64,000 nucleotides of DNA from Albugo candida (lineage: Eukaryota; Oomycota; Peronosporomycetes; Albuginales; Albuginaceae): contig CAJNAR010000006.1 in NCBI GenBank assembly GCA_905220665.1, positions 124,001-188,000 of the forward strand, given 5' to 3'. This document shows, piece by piece, positions 1 through 13,000 of this stretch. Position numbers and translations under genes: made by a program. The notes under the pieces were generated by a model. The model made no database searches and was not told the DNA's origin. It saw only the letters and a program-made list of their open reading frames with translations. Each line of letters opens with the position of its first letter. Position 1 is the first letter of the stretch.

Positions 1-764
1 TGAACCGCATTGGTGAAATCTTCCACGATTTGACGTGCCTCTTTCTCTTTGAATAATTCTCCAGTTCGTTCAGATTTTTTCTTTTCAAGATATTCGTCCA
101 GAGAAAGCTGTACTTCTTCTTCTTCTTCTGGAACAGGTTCTTCAGCATGACCTTCTTCAGCACCGGACACTTCTTCTCCGGATGGAGAATTGCTTTTTTC
201 TTGTTCACCGGCTTCTGCAACAAGTTCGGACTCGTCATTATCATTTCCCCAATTATGCGCTCCACCACCATGTTTGCTAGCCTCCTTACCCCGGCCAGTT
301 CCACTTCGGCGGTCAAATTCACGACGTCCTCCACGGTCTCCGCGTGCCCCTCGACCTCCACGTCCTCCCCGACCACCGCGGCCGCGGGTTCGATCGCTGC
401 TCTCTGGAATATCGCGATCACTACAGTAGTCAAGTCAGGGTGCTGGATTGATTAACCTGAATGCTCTTCATCGTGTATAAAGTAAGCTTACCTTTTATCA
501 GCTTTTTTTTCAGTGGTAGCTGTGACGTCACTTTTGTTCTGATTACGCTTATTTCCAGCCGCTGGTTTATTTAGTGATACCGCTTTGGTAGCGGACGTAT
601 CTTGTTCCTTTTTATTGGACTTGCTCCTTTTTGGAACGTCTTCATCGTCCGAGTCCAGTAAAGTGAATATATTCTTGCTACGCGCAGCCTAAACGTACGT
701 TAACCAAGGGAGAAGGCTTATTCTTCACAACATTTGACAAGATTGAAGCAACAACTGGTACCAT
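1..764 (-). CDS. SERBP1/HABP4-family mRNA-binding protein, 3' end cut by window edge
   Basis: The minus strand encodes an N-terminal motif NIFTLLDSDDEDVP, a lysine-rich stretch, an RGG/RG block (about 360-410), then EFDRRSGTGRGKEASKHGGG...HNWG, an acidic run, and LSLDEYLEKKKSE. This order of arginine-glycine box, RRSGTGR signature and HNWG is the hallmark of the HABP4/PAI-RBP1 (SERBP1/Stm1-like) family, which binds mRNA and inactive ribosomes in the cytosol. An intron at 422-492 (GTAAGC...CTGTAG) joins in phase (K-S-D-R). A second intron probably separates a minimal first exon (ATG at 762-764) from the exon that begins near 690, giving M-AARSKNIF. That first exon is the least certain part. 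The reading frame runs off the left edge, so the C-terminus is missing. It is transcribed divergently from the giant HECT gene. Confidence 0.8.
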
Positions 765-1095
765 TTCGTCACGGCAAGGCGAAAACTTGATTTGATAAGT
801 GGTCAAGTGATTGGTGAGGAATGCGCGTTTGGTGTGATCCGATCTAATCCGGAAAAAGAAATACTGTATACGTGTATACCATCATCCGGTAGTATCGGTA
901 ATGTAAATAAAAAATTAAATAACGACCTTCAAGGATCGAAAGGTCGTACAAGAGACCGTTGCTTGCTTCGAATCTGCTTCATGAAGAGACACCAAGTCGC
1001 CAAACAACTTGGTTCAGTTTCTACAGGAAGCTTGCTTTATCTTTTTCTGTACATTCGGCAAACCAAGCTGACGGCAAACGAACCCATTTGATGAG
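765..1095. promoter_or_regulatory. Divergent intergenic region between SERBP1-like and HECT genes
   Basis: These 331 bases separate two outward-facing genes and must hold both promoters. The sequence acattcggcaaacc at 1051-1064, 32 bases before the HECT ATG, resembles the core CATTYBNCAW of the oomycete initiator element. No coding region is supported, and the short open frames here look like chance. Confidence 0.35.
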
Positions 1096-4000
1096 ATGGG
1101 ACAAAATGCCTCTAGTAGCCAAGAGCCTTTGGGCTCTACAGCTCCAGAAGATGAGAAATCACTACTATCACTTTCCAAACAGTCTAAACCCAGACATCTG
1201 GTTCCATTATCGCCTTATTTCCTCCCACTTTGCAATATTGCTAAAATTGGAGATCCAGCAACCGCAATGTCTGCTACATCGACAGATAGCAAAGACGCAG
1301 TTGAAAAGATCTTGGACTTTGACGAGTCAATACAATGCCTTCCAGAAGGTGCACAACAAATTATTGCTAGAATCCTTCCGCTTAGTCCTAAAGGTCTTTT
1401 TTCGCAGGTTTGATGTCGTCTTCCAACACGAGCGAGCTGCAAGATTTGATGGAGAGTACACTTCCAATGGATTCTGAGCAGGAGATGTTTCAGTATATTT
1501 CACGAGTGCTCTTCTCCAATCCAAAACTTTCGAATTTCTGTGAATCGTATCGGGATATGAGGAATGTGATACGGCCAGATGACCAAAAAGCTATACCTGG
1601 AGGTTTTGAGGCTCGGATCAGTTCTTATATCCAGCTTTTGCAAAATCTTTACCATCTTACGAAGAAGCAAAAGTACCATTATGAACAACGATCAGAACTA
1701 GCTATCTCCCATGCAAGCCTACAGCGCAAGATAGCCTCCCCACCGCTCCCCCTTCCAACGCAAGGATGTATCACATTGGGATGGGATCTCGCTATCTTTT
1801 TGATCCGATCAACTTGGATTGAGAATCCGGAAAAATATATCCAAGCTATTGACATGATAAAGGCAAACTTGAGGCCTTTAAAAGCTATGGCGTATTCAGA
1901 AACTTCCTACCTTTCTCCATCCGCTTCGAATGCATTTAGTGAGCTATCCGATTGCTTGGAAGATCTTATACACTCAGACACAGATGAAGTGAATGGGGAG
2001 ATGACCTTGAGATATTCTCTAACGATGTCAACGGCTGAAGCATTGGCCGAAGTCGGGGTCGCGCGAGGCTCTCTAGCAACTCTTGTATCTATGGTTCGAT
2101 GGCTACTCAAAAAACCAGTCGACAAATGTGTGAATATTTCGCCAAGCCTTTGCAAGCTCAGTACGTTGAAAGAGCAACCCATGTACGGTAAATGTGAATC
2201 ATTTGGTGAGCTTTATAGCTGTGGCCAGAATTCATACGGGGAATTAGGTCTTGGTGACGACATTGAGCGACATCAACTTACGAGCGTCCCGCTATGTGGA
2301 TGGGATCACATACGGCAAGTCGTGAGTGGGAATGAGATTCTGGCAATTCTGACATCTGACGGTGTGGTTCTGACCTGTGGCCTGAACAAAAGCGGTCAGT
2401 GCGGTCATGGGAATTTTGATGAGCGTGTGATGCTTCTGCGACCTATTCAGGCCTTACGCTCCCACCGAGTAAAGTACATCACCGCAAGCAATGGATGTGA
2501 GCATCTTCTCGCTATCACTGATAGTGGTCTGGCTTACTCTTGGGGATACAATGATCGTGGTCAGCTTGGTCATGAAAATGTCGGCAGCAAGTTGTATCTA
2601 CCCAAGCTCATTGAAAGCATTAAGGAGAAGAAAATGAAAAGTGCTGCAGTGAGTTATCATTCTAGTGCTTTGATATCGGAATCAGGCGAGCTATACACTT
2701 TTGGGATGAACGACTGCGGGCAACTCGGGCTGGATCATACTCAGCATCAATCAACGCCGCAATTGGTCAAGGCTTTACTCGGCCACCAAGTTAGTATGGT
2801 CAGTTGTGGTCTGTATCATATGGTATTATGTACCGCTAAAGGAGAACTATTCACGTGTGGTAAGAACGACTATGGACAATTGGGCTTGGGGCATAATAAA
2901 CAAGTGAAGACACCCACTCAGGTCGTACTTCCGAATGAATTGATTTGTTTTGTTGCATGTGGATACTATCACGCCATATCAATCACTTCGACCGGTTTGA
3001 CGTACTCGTTTGGACGAAATGATTATGGTCAGCTTGGAATCGGTTCTAAGATACATCAGAATATTCCTATTGCATTAACGATATCGTCAAACACGCACAT
3101 GGTTCATGCAGCTTGTGGGTGTTATCACACAGTGCTGATGTCGGACACGGGTCAGGTCTTCGTATTTGGTCGTAACAACAAGGGGCAACTGGGAAATCGT
3201 GGGAACACTGATTCTCTTTTGCCCGTTCCTTTGAAGGTGAGACCTGAGAAGAATATGCGGAGGTGTCTCCACATAGCGGCAGGGTTTTACACCACATCGC
3301 TGATAGTGGAACGAAAACGTGAGAATGATGAAGGCGATGCAGTCTTATTGAATGAGAATTGTATCACACCAATATGTGGTCGCGTGGATATCGATCGCTC
3401 AGGTGAAGCTGAAGGTCTAAGCAACTTTGGAACCATGTCAACGATGGGCGTGTCACTGTTTTGTGGGAAATGGTTTTACGAGGTTGAATTGATTACTTGT
3501 GGTCTCATTCAAATCGGGTGGATTGATAACTACTTTCAAGGAAGCTCAGATCAAGGAGAAGGTGTGGGTGATCATGAGCATTCCTGGTCTTATGACGGAA
3601 ATCGTCAGCGGAGGTGGAATAGCGGTTCCTCATCTTACGGTGACAAATGGAAGCCTGGAGACGTTATCGGATGCTTGTTGGATCTTGATTCGTGCGAAAT
3701 GACGTTTTTTCGCAACGGAATAAGTCTAGGTGTAGCATTTACAGATTTGAAGATCTCTTCGCATGAACCGAAATTAGGGCTGAGGCCAGGGATCAGTCTA
3801 GAGCGCGGTGAGATTGTCAGAATCAATTTGGGACATCAAGCATTTGCCTTCCCTCCAACAACTATTGCAGATTTTGACGGTGTAGCGAGAGGAATCCTTC
3901 TTTCCGCGCCTTCAGCTCTCATCAACTGTTTCACTTCTATTACCAGCTCAACATTGGAAGCTTCTCCAGATGCTCTGTATGGATCAGCAACAGTGATGGC

Positions 4001-7000
4001 TGGATCTCGTATATTTGTCATAGGAGGAAGCGTAGCTCCTGATGCTAAAAGCAGCAATATAGTTTGGGTGTACGACACAAAGACTCAGTCCTGGGATCGA
4101 TGGAGCGACTTTCCTCTCAATATCCGCCATCATCAAGCTGTTCTCATTGAAAATGCTTATATTCTCGTTTTGGGTGGTGAAGATCAATCAGCCAATTCTC
4201 GGCATATGCACACATACAAGTGCTCTGTTACGCGCAATGAAGACGGAAGTCTACCTCAGTGGGAACTGATTCAAGGATCGGCTACCGAATCGCTTCCAAC
4301 TTCCCGGGCATTTCATTGTGCAGCTGTTGTAGATGCTAGGCTCGACACTCTTGTACTCGTATACGGAGGCAGAAACGCTGATAACGCGATATTAGGCGAT
4401 GTCTGGTGTTTCTCACTGGACGACTTTACTTGGGCACGCTTTCCTTCATCGACGTTTTTGGATCCGGGTCCTCGAACAGGTTGCACACTGAGTGCTACGG
4501 GTGAATCCGTTTACTTGTTTGGTGGACTTGACCGAGATGATAATCTTCGAGCTGATTTATGGTGCTTTAATGTCTTTGATCGTGCCTGGTATTTGGTCCA
4601 TGATGATGACATCAATGCTCAAAACAGCGGAACGACTTCGACTATCGCCAATTTCGGGCATGGTTTTATTCCGGAGGCTCGCAAGAATTACAGTCTGGTG
4701 ACTGATATCGGAACTGTTTGGATCTTTGGAGGTCAGAACCAAGCAGATGAGTTTTTTTGTGACTTGTGGTCATATTCTGTGGCTTCGCAAAAGTGGAACG
4801 CAATCGAAATGCATTCAGAAGAGTGCAGAAAAATAAAATTGGGATCTGCTCGCATGCTCATAGAACGTGGAGTTGTCAATGCACTTTCGTGTGCATCCGA
4901 CAACAAATATTGTGGAGCAGATAGTCGAGATTATTTATATCTGATCGATTTGACTCAACAAAGCTTACCTGCTTACTCGATTTCCGCTTGTAGTTCACCC
5001 GTATATAAGACCAAAAATGGAGTTGCAGCTGGAAGATTCTCACATATAACTACGCTTCTGCGTTCACGAACAAGTACGCCTACGAACAATAGGAACACTT
5101 ACTATTGTGCATTGAAAACGCTCGACTCTGGAGTCTCGATTCTCTCCCATTTGGATCGACTCGCGGGAACGGATGTGCTCGTAGATGACACAGAGACTGT
5201 CCAATTGTCTCGATGCAGCTATCGATCTCTGTGTATTGATCCCAAAAAGAAGACTTTTGAAGCCCTTTTCGATCTCTTGTTATCTCTTAACTCATCCTTT
5301 TCAGAATGGAAATTGCTTGTTCGAGAACGTTCTGAGTCGATGATTCCATCTCAAGTCGTATTGGAGATACTGTATCCTCTATTTGTATGTCTACGGCTAT
5401 TGAAACTCAACCTCTATGAGCTCTCTCGTTGCTGTCCCGACACAATCAAAGCTGGCCTCTCAAAGGAAAGCGATACATCTCCGGCTAGAGTTCTCAACCT
5501 CATTCAGCTTGAGTTATTCAATATTATCGAGCATCCTGTCATGTTGCCAGCTGCTTTGTCCGATGTCACGTGGATGTGCACGGCAATTGAGCAGGAAAGC
5601 GCCTTTTGTATCTATCACGGCTTTGGATCTCTGTTTCCATCGCTGGCGGAAAGACTCGACGTTCTCAAATATTTTCTCGAAAAAGGGTCATCGAGTCCCA
5701 TCGACTTGGACTTTGATCCAAACTTTTGGGACGTCGAGAATGAAATTTTCACAAAAAAACAAACCCTTCTACCAATGCTCATGTCGTGCTTCACATCTCA
5801 CCGTATGCTTTTCCAGCTGATGAGCTATTCCGAAAGTAGCGCCGGGAACACGGCAAAAATGTCACGTTCACTGACAGACGTTACTCAAGGCCTTTTTGAG
5901 ACGTTGATGATCAACCTATGGCGTCAAACAACCGCTGTTATGGAAAAGTGGATGAGAGAAGCTCCAAAGGATACAACAAATTGTGCTGCGATTCTGGAAG
6001 AGCTGGAACAAGTCATTTTGTCCGATGAGTTCAAGGTACTCAACATATTGCTTCGCGCTAATATATTTTGGGTGTCGAGGTCTTTCGAAACAAGCTGGCA
6101 GACCGTACAATTTGTGATCACTAGGATTATCACCTATATTATCAATTTGATAGAAATGGTGAACAATGGCGCAGACAATATGGACAAGAGACTCTGTGCG
6201 TGGGTCATAAAGTCAAGCTTCTGTGGCAAAGTCCTTCCTTTCTTGATACTTAGCACTTTGTCGCTTCAAAATGTGCGAGATAATTTCCAAAGCATGGCTG
6301 GGACTATTTGGCCTTCAATCAAATGTCTTCTACTCGAGATTCAGGATGCGATTGAGGAAACCGATGCCGAATGTTTTGAAATGATTGTATGCGATGAAGA
6401 AAGATTTCGGGAAGGTACAAAGGAAGGTCTTTCATCTCCTAATGTTATGGTTTCTGAGGATCTCTCACACCTTCTGTTTGGACAACCATTAAAAGACGCC
6501 GTGCCATTACACCAAGTCTTGGACGCTTTGTGGATGAAGCAAACGGATCTTGTGTGCGATGCTGACAAGACTTTTGCAAGGATGTTGATACCATCCGAGC
6601 TAGAAATTCTATTTGGTACTGCCACGCTTATGGTGAGAGCATCCCAACTTCCACGCGACGAATTGCAAGAAAACGACCTGAGGACGCTCTTTTCCCCCAG
6701 CTGGATGATTTTATCCCAGCATATCTACCCTGAATCTGATAATTCACGAGAAGATCAAGTTGAGGAGGCTCAAGGAAGCACATCTGAAAGCACGGCAACG
6801 ACCTTCAGTCTTCGACCATTGCATATGAAAAACATTCATCACTCTATTGAAACAAGCTACTCCTGGCTTAAAGACTTGCGTAATATTTTAGCCTGGGCTG
6901 GCAGTCATTATGCGTCGGCTTTGGTAGCAAGCAATCGATCTCTAGTCGACTATGAGCTTATACAACGCTGGAGCAAGTCTCCTCTTTTTGTCGGAGGTTT

Positions 7001-10000
7001 GGAAAAAGATGGAATCGAAGAAACCGGAGCGAGTGATCTCGACAACATATACAATCGCTTTCTACGACAAATTGTAGAGAACGAAGGTAATGGGAAGAAA
7101 GTTTTGGAGAAAATACGCCTTGCACTCGATCTTGGAGGTATCGGTAAGGTCCCCACATCGATTAATCCAAAGCTTCAGGCCACGCGTTTAAGACGGCAGG
7201 ACAGTGTGGAAGCTGCACTTCAAAAAAGCGGTTCTTTTGAGGCTGTAGACCGCGCTGTCAGGTCTACTTTTGCAGTGCTATTGAAGCATACTCATTTAGG
7301 ATCCACTTCATCGGCTATGATCATGGATCAAACTATTTCCGAGAAACTTGTCGATTTGTGGCGAGCTTCTTTGCAGCTTCGGCGTTGGATTGTCAGAGAA
7401 CAACAGAAACTTGCCGCTACGATGAGGTTCGTGCAGATATACTTTCTTATATTCGCTTTCTTACACTGTTGTAGTGATAAGAAAGTGGGCTTGTCGGAGC
7501 CCGTCTCGAGAGAATATCAGCAGGAACTATACAACACAGTTTGCGAGCCGCTACTTTTACGAGCCAAATTGCTTCTAAAGTTTTCTCCCGCATCTTCCTC
7601 TTATTTATTTGATGAAAGTTCATCGTCCAAGACTTTGAAACAAGCGAGCGTCATACCAGGTATCTTGTCATGTCTCTCGTTGTTGAGTATTCCGGGTGTC
7701 TGATAGCGCCCTCTGACGTAGAAGCCGGACGTTCATTGACCGATACGGATTCGAATAATTTTGTCGGTGATTCAGAGTCTACAGAAGAAGACGAACGCAT
7801 ACAATCCGAAGTTTTTTCTTTCTTGCAACAGTCCTGGACACAAGAGCGCTTTTTTACGGATTCCAACGATCCTGTAGCCATCTCTGCAGATGTTTCTCAC
7901 CGAATGCAGCAGCTCCTGATAGTCAAGGGAGAACTCGCAGATAATCGTTTACTTGGTTTAGAGATATTTCACCAGCTTCTCGAAAGCACAAGTGATCCCA
8001 ACGCTCGAGAATTTATAATTTCTGCTTTGGCTGTTGCCTTCAAGCGCATTGAATTTTCTCGCAAATGTCCCACATCTTATCCAAGTTGTAGTTCGGATCC
8101 ACAAGCACTAGTATCTCAGCAAGATCACTCTTGTAGGATACAAAAGGTTCATTATCTAGCTGATTTGGAACTTATCGGAAGCTTACGCCACCAACGAATC
8201 TCTGATGAGTTTTTCCAAATTCTTTCCAGCTTGCTCGAAGCTTCAGTCAAACAGCTCGAAAGTCTCCATATTCTCAGTACAAGTAATGAAGATTTCAATA
8301 GTGCGTCTCGAGGTTTACAAGTCTGCAAACTCCGCGCTGCCATCCACGACATGCTATCAGTTCTAGATTTCTGCAGCTTACCATATCGGTCGGTAGATTG
8401 GGAAAAACTGGAGAAGATTGGTATCACTTCGCTGCTGAAGAAACTAGCAAACTGGAACACCTATGAAAGACAGATCAATTTAGCATCCGCTACGGACTCC
8501 GAAGACGATTCCATGCGCTCGCTACATTGTCCATTGCTTCCAGCAGCCACAGGTGCGAGGAATTCAAAGATATTGTGTGGAAGATATATTACGATCAAGA
8601 CCGACCTGCATAGGCTGACGCTTCTACACAGCCCGGAAGATGGTAAAAAGTCAGGAGGCTTTGCAATCTGTGATAAACCGTTCTCGAGAGGTCGATGGTT
8701 CTGGCAAGTATCTATTCAATCGCAATGCAAAGTTCCTGTCTTTATAGGAGTTACCAATTCGGCTATAGACCTCAACTCGTACAGAAATGGTAAAATGGTC
8801 GCTGAGAACAATTCTAGCGGAATCTACGCATTCCACGATCACTATATCGCATCGACATCACACCATCGCAGGACAGAAATGATGTACCCGATAGATGAAC
8901 AAGGATGTGGCGCGATACAGATTGTGTTAGATTGTGAAGAAGGACGGCTCGACTTTTACATGCGAGAAAAGCGATTTCAATCTCAGTCTTTGCATGATCT
9001 TTCCAATCAATCATTTCCAGACTCGTACTATGCTGTGGTCGGACTGGAAAATGCTCAAGTTGGCTGGGATCTCGCTCATTCAATCCCAGCAAAATTATGG
9101 GCAAACAGCATTGATTTTCGCTTTACGTCCCCGGTAATTGCAGGGGACCTCATCGCTGCTCCCTATCGTGGACAAAAGATGGGCTGGAGCTCGATATCCT
9201 GTAGACATTGCGTGATTGCTGGATCTGGAGACACTATCATCGCTGGTGTCGAACAGATGCAGGAAGAGCTATACGAGAACATCGTGCTGAGTCACACTTT
9301 CAAGAACGGTGACTTATTTTACATGGAAGTATATCCTATATCTGGTGGCTTCGATTCTAGAGTGTATCTTACATTTGACATCGTTGGCGATGACTCTTAT
9401 CAAACGACTCCCCATCTCGTCGATAAAATATCCAAAGGTAGAGAATTGGCCATCGATTGCTTACTCTCTGAAGTCGACAAGAAAACATGTCGCTTCGGGG
9501 TCCTTTTCAACTTCGGCAATGGCAATATAACGCGATATACATCGGATGGTAATGCTTGTGCAATTGCCCACATTGATCTGTCCGACCTGGAATCAAGCTA
9601 TCGACCATGTATAAAGATTCTGTTGAATGGAGCTATAATTCACACGGACACGCATCCAGCGATAGTGTACCCGAAAGCGGCAAATCTGGCAATGGAAAAC
9701 GCTACTTTGCATACAAGCTTAACGTCGTGTCCGAGCAAAATGGATATGCAAGCTGGTAAAAGGCTTGACATGATGATAGTTGAGTGCGATGGAGAAGAGA
9801 CAAACAGCTCCCATATGGCTAAAAATTGTCTTGTTGATGACCCAAGTGTATTTAGCTCGAACAAAAGCAGAAATGTTCATTTGATTTTGAAGCATCAGGT
9901 CAATACGCCTTTTTGTGTGAACTACCTCTCACTACGTGGACCAGGTTCAGGATATACGCATCCAGCTCAGCACATCCTCGTATTCATAACAAGTAGCAAA

Positions 10001-13000
10001 CCCATTTGTCAGGATTATGCTGAGTATGACGACTTCACGCCAGAGCAATTTGCTGCTCTACCATTCCCACCTACTGCTTCTTGCCAATTTCGACGCGATG
10101 AAAATCTTCCTGTCGCGTATATCATTATGGACGGCAGCTGCTGTCAGGTGAACAAGTCGTTGATGTACCCTGTGTCTGGGAGGTTTATTGTATGCAAACT
10201 CTTGACTGCTACGACGACTTCGTTCACACGATCAGCGATAGAAACTATCGATTTCGGATACATTGGAGTTTATGGAATCTTTGATGAAGATAATGGACCT
10301 GCCTACAGCGATGAAATAACGCCGGATTACTGTGGAGAATGCAAACGATCATCCATTGTTGGGCTCAGTTACAGCAAAAGAGACCGAGAAACAACGACAA
10401 TCTGCGCCTCGTGCTTTGATGATTTGCGAGGAATCGCCAGCATTCACGCTGATTCTGAACTCTTTGTTTCTGCCGGAGATATGGGCGAAAGTCCTCCGAC
10501 TACTTTGACACCGCGTAAAGCATGGCATGCGAAAATCTCGTCAATGTACGAAGCTTTAGAGTCGAGTCATGCAAGGATAACAGCGACTCAAAATGCAGGC
10601 AGTCTACCAAGCAGCAGCCTTAGTGGCCCTGAACAAAATAAGAAGGACTATTTTTGGTCTGGCACCTCTTCATCTACGTTTGAAGAATGCGAGATCTTTT
10701 CATGTGGCCAAAATAATTATGGTGAGCTTTGTTTGGGTCACTGCAATCCAACGAACAAGCTGGAGCACGCATCCTTTTTCTCCTACAAAAGCATTCAAAG
10801 CATTGCAGGAGGAAATGAAGTTCTTGTGGTTCTTATGAAAGATGGCGCAGTTTTTACTTGCGGCCTAAACAAAAGTGGTCAGTGTGGCACCGGAAACTTT
10901 GACGAACGCTTGATCGTTCCAAGTCCTATCCAATCTCTCAGCGGTATTCCAATTACGATGGTTGCAGCTTCTAATGGATGTGAGCATATGCTTGCGATCT
11001 CTCACGATGGCGCTGTCTATTCTTGGGGATACAATGATCGAGGTCAGCTTGGTCTGGGTACAACAGTGTCCAAGAGCCATACCCCACGCGTGATTGAGTC
11101 TTTACGTGAAAAGTACTTTATCACATTCGCTGCAGTGAGTTATCACCACAGTGCTGTAGTTTCAAACAATGGCGATCTCTTGACATTTGGAATGAATGAT
11201 AGTGGTCAGCTTGGGCTCGATCACGCGCAACATCAGCACACCCCTCAGCTAGTCGAGACACTCTCTAGCCAAAAAGTTTGTAAAGTTGCTTGTGGCCTGT
11301 ATCATACCGTGGTGATCGTCGATAATGGAGAAGTGTACTCTTTCGGGAAGAATGAATATGGCCAACTTGGTCTGTCTCACACGCAGAACACCAAAGTCCC
11401 AATGCTTGTCAAAATACCACCCGCTCCTCGAACGCCAATCTCAGATACGGTCAATAAGGCAGTCCAAGTCTATTGTGGATATTATCACACTGTTGGAATC
11501 CTGGAATGCGGTAAGGTGGTGACGTGGGGTCGAAATGATTATGGTCAGCTCGGAATCGGCAGCAAGGATCACAAAAGTGTTGCTCAATATGTTCCTCTTC
11601 CACTCACGTCTCGAGTTAAAAAAGCTTCCTGTGGCTGTTATCATACGCTCATACTTCTCGTAAATGGACGTGTTATGGTATTTGGTCGCAACAATAAAGG
11701 ACAATTGGGTGTTGCTTCCCGCTCTCTTCCCTCTGCCGACTTGCCACTACCAATCCCATTGCATCCATTATCATCCGATGAAGTGGTTTATGTTTCTGCT
11801 GGATTTTATTGCTCCTATATTCTCACAGGAAAGGAAGCAAGTGACCAAGTCCAAGATATATGTGGTGATCCATCGACGACTTCACCCGAAGAAATGACAG
11901 GTCGTGCTTTGAGAACTTCAGACAAACTATTTCAGGATCTGATGAAGCAAATGGATCAGTATTCGGAATGTATGCAAAAGCTGAACACAAACACATGCGC
12001 TAGTGAATACCCGGTCGTTGTTGCATCAAAAAGGATGAACGTCGCATCCGGTAGGACGCTCGCTTTGGTGAAATTATACAGCGCATCTTGGGCACTTGTT
12101 CAAGGACTAATGTATCAGTCTGTAAAGCTGGAAAATGAGACAACAAAAAAGACTGTCGGAGCCCAGAATCCCGTGTTGCTTTCTCTACTTGATTTTTTGT
12201 TGACCATCTTCCAGTCGTCAAAGTCTTTGCAATCTGCCAAGGCTTTAGAAACTCAGTCGTTGGTACGATTTTTAGAGGTCAAGTGTGAGGACGAAAAGGG
12301 AGGCGTGAGCAACTCTTGTTTCTCGTTTCGGAACGCTTCTCTAGGTCTCACAAGATGTTTGCTAACGCTCAAAAGTATCCCAAGTCTCTCATGTCCGACC
12401 CAAGCTTCATGGCTTCAGGATTTATGCCCTCAACTTCTCAACAATCAAGTGTTGTCGATTTTGCTTTATTGCGGCTCAATGAATGACGGGATCTGCTCGA
12501 TATTGGCTGCAAATAGCTCTGTGATTGCACACACATTATCTAATTTTGAATCCAATGACCTGACAACAGCAATGATCTCATTTCGTCTCGCGATGTTGCT
12601 ATTTCCTTTCCATTCCGTGATCGAAATCAACAATATTTATCGAGAGAAGACTTCGCGTCCGTCTGGCAACGTGCTGCATACATTGATTCTTTTGGTCGGA
12701 CGTCCCTTAATCACCCGGCCAAAGCTTTGTCATCATGAACTGGGTATTGAGTGTTGCATTACACATCCCTGCGAGAGATCTTCTTGTATGAAAAAGTCTT
12801 GTCGTACTTGGAGTGAAAATGTTCCGAATGCGTCTGAAGATCACACATTGGCACGCTTACTGGATCGCTATCATGTCGCTCTTGCAAAGTCTGATGAGGC
12901 TGTTGCATTACTCCGCTATATGACAACCATCCCTTCGTGGAAAGCTGCTGTGAACGAATCGGTGATCTTGGCTCTGCAGAAACAATGCAGGATTGATGAT

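Noticed and set aside
147..455. Two plus-strand open frames near the left edge (Ser/Thr- and Pro/Arg-rich)
   Set aside because: They are the antisense of the RGG box and acidic run of the SERBP1-like gene. Composition follows from that strand.
1327..1524. Minus-strand frames across the first HECT intron
   Set aside because: No start context or domain, and the plus strand closes in phase across the 59-nt intron at 1349-1407.
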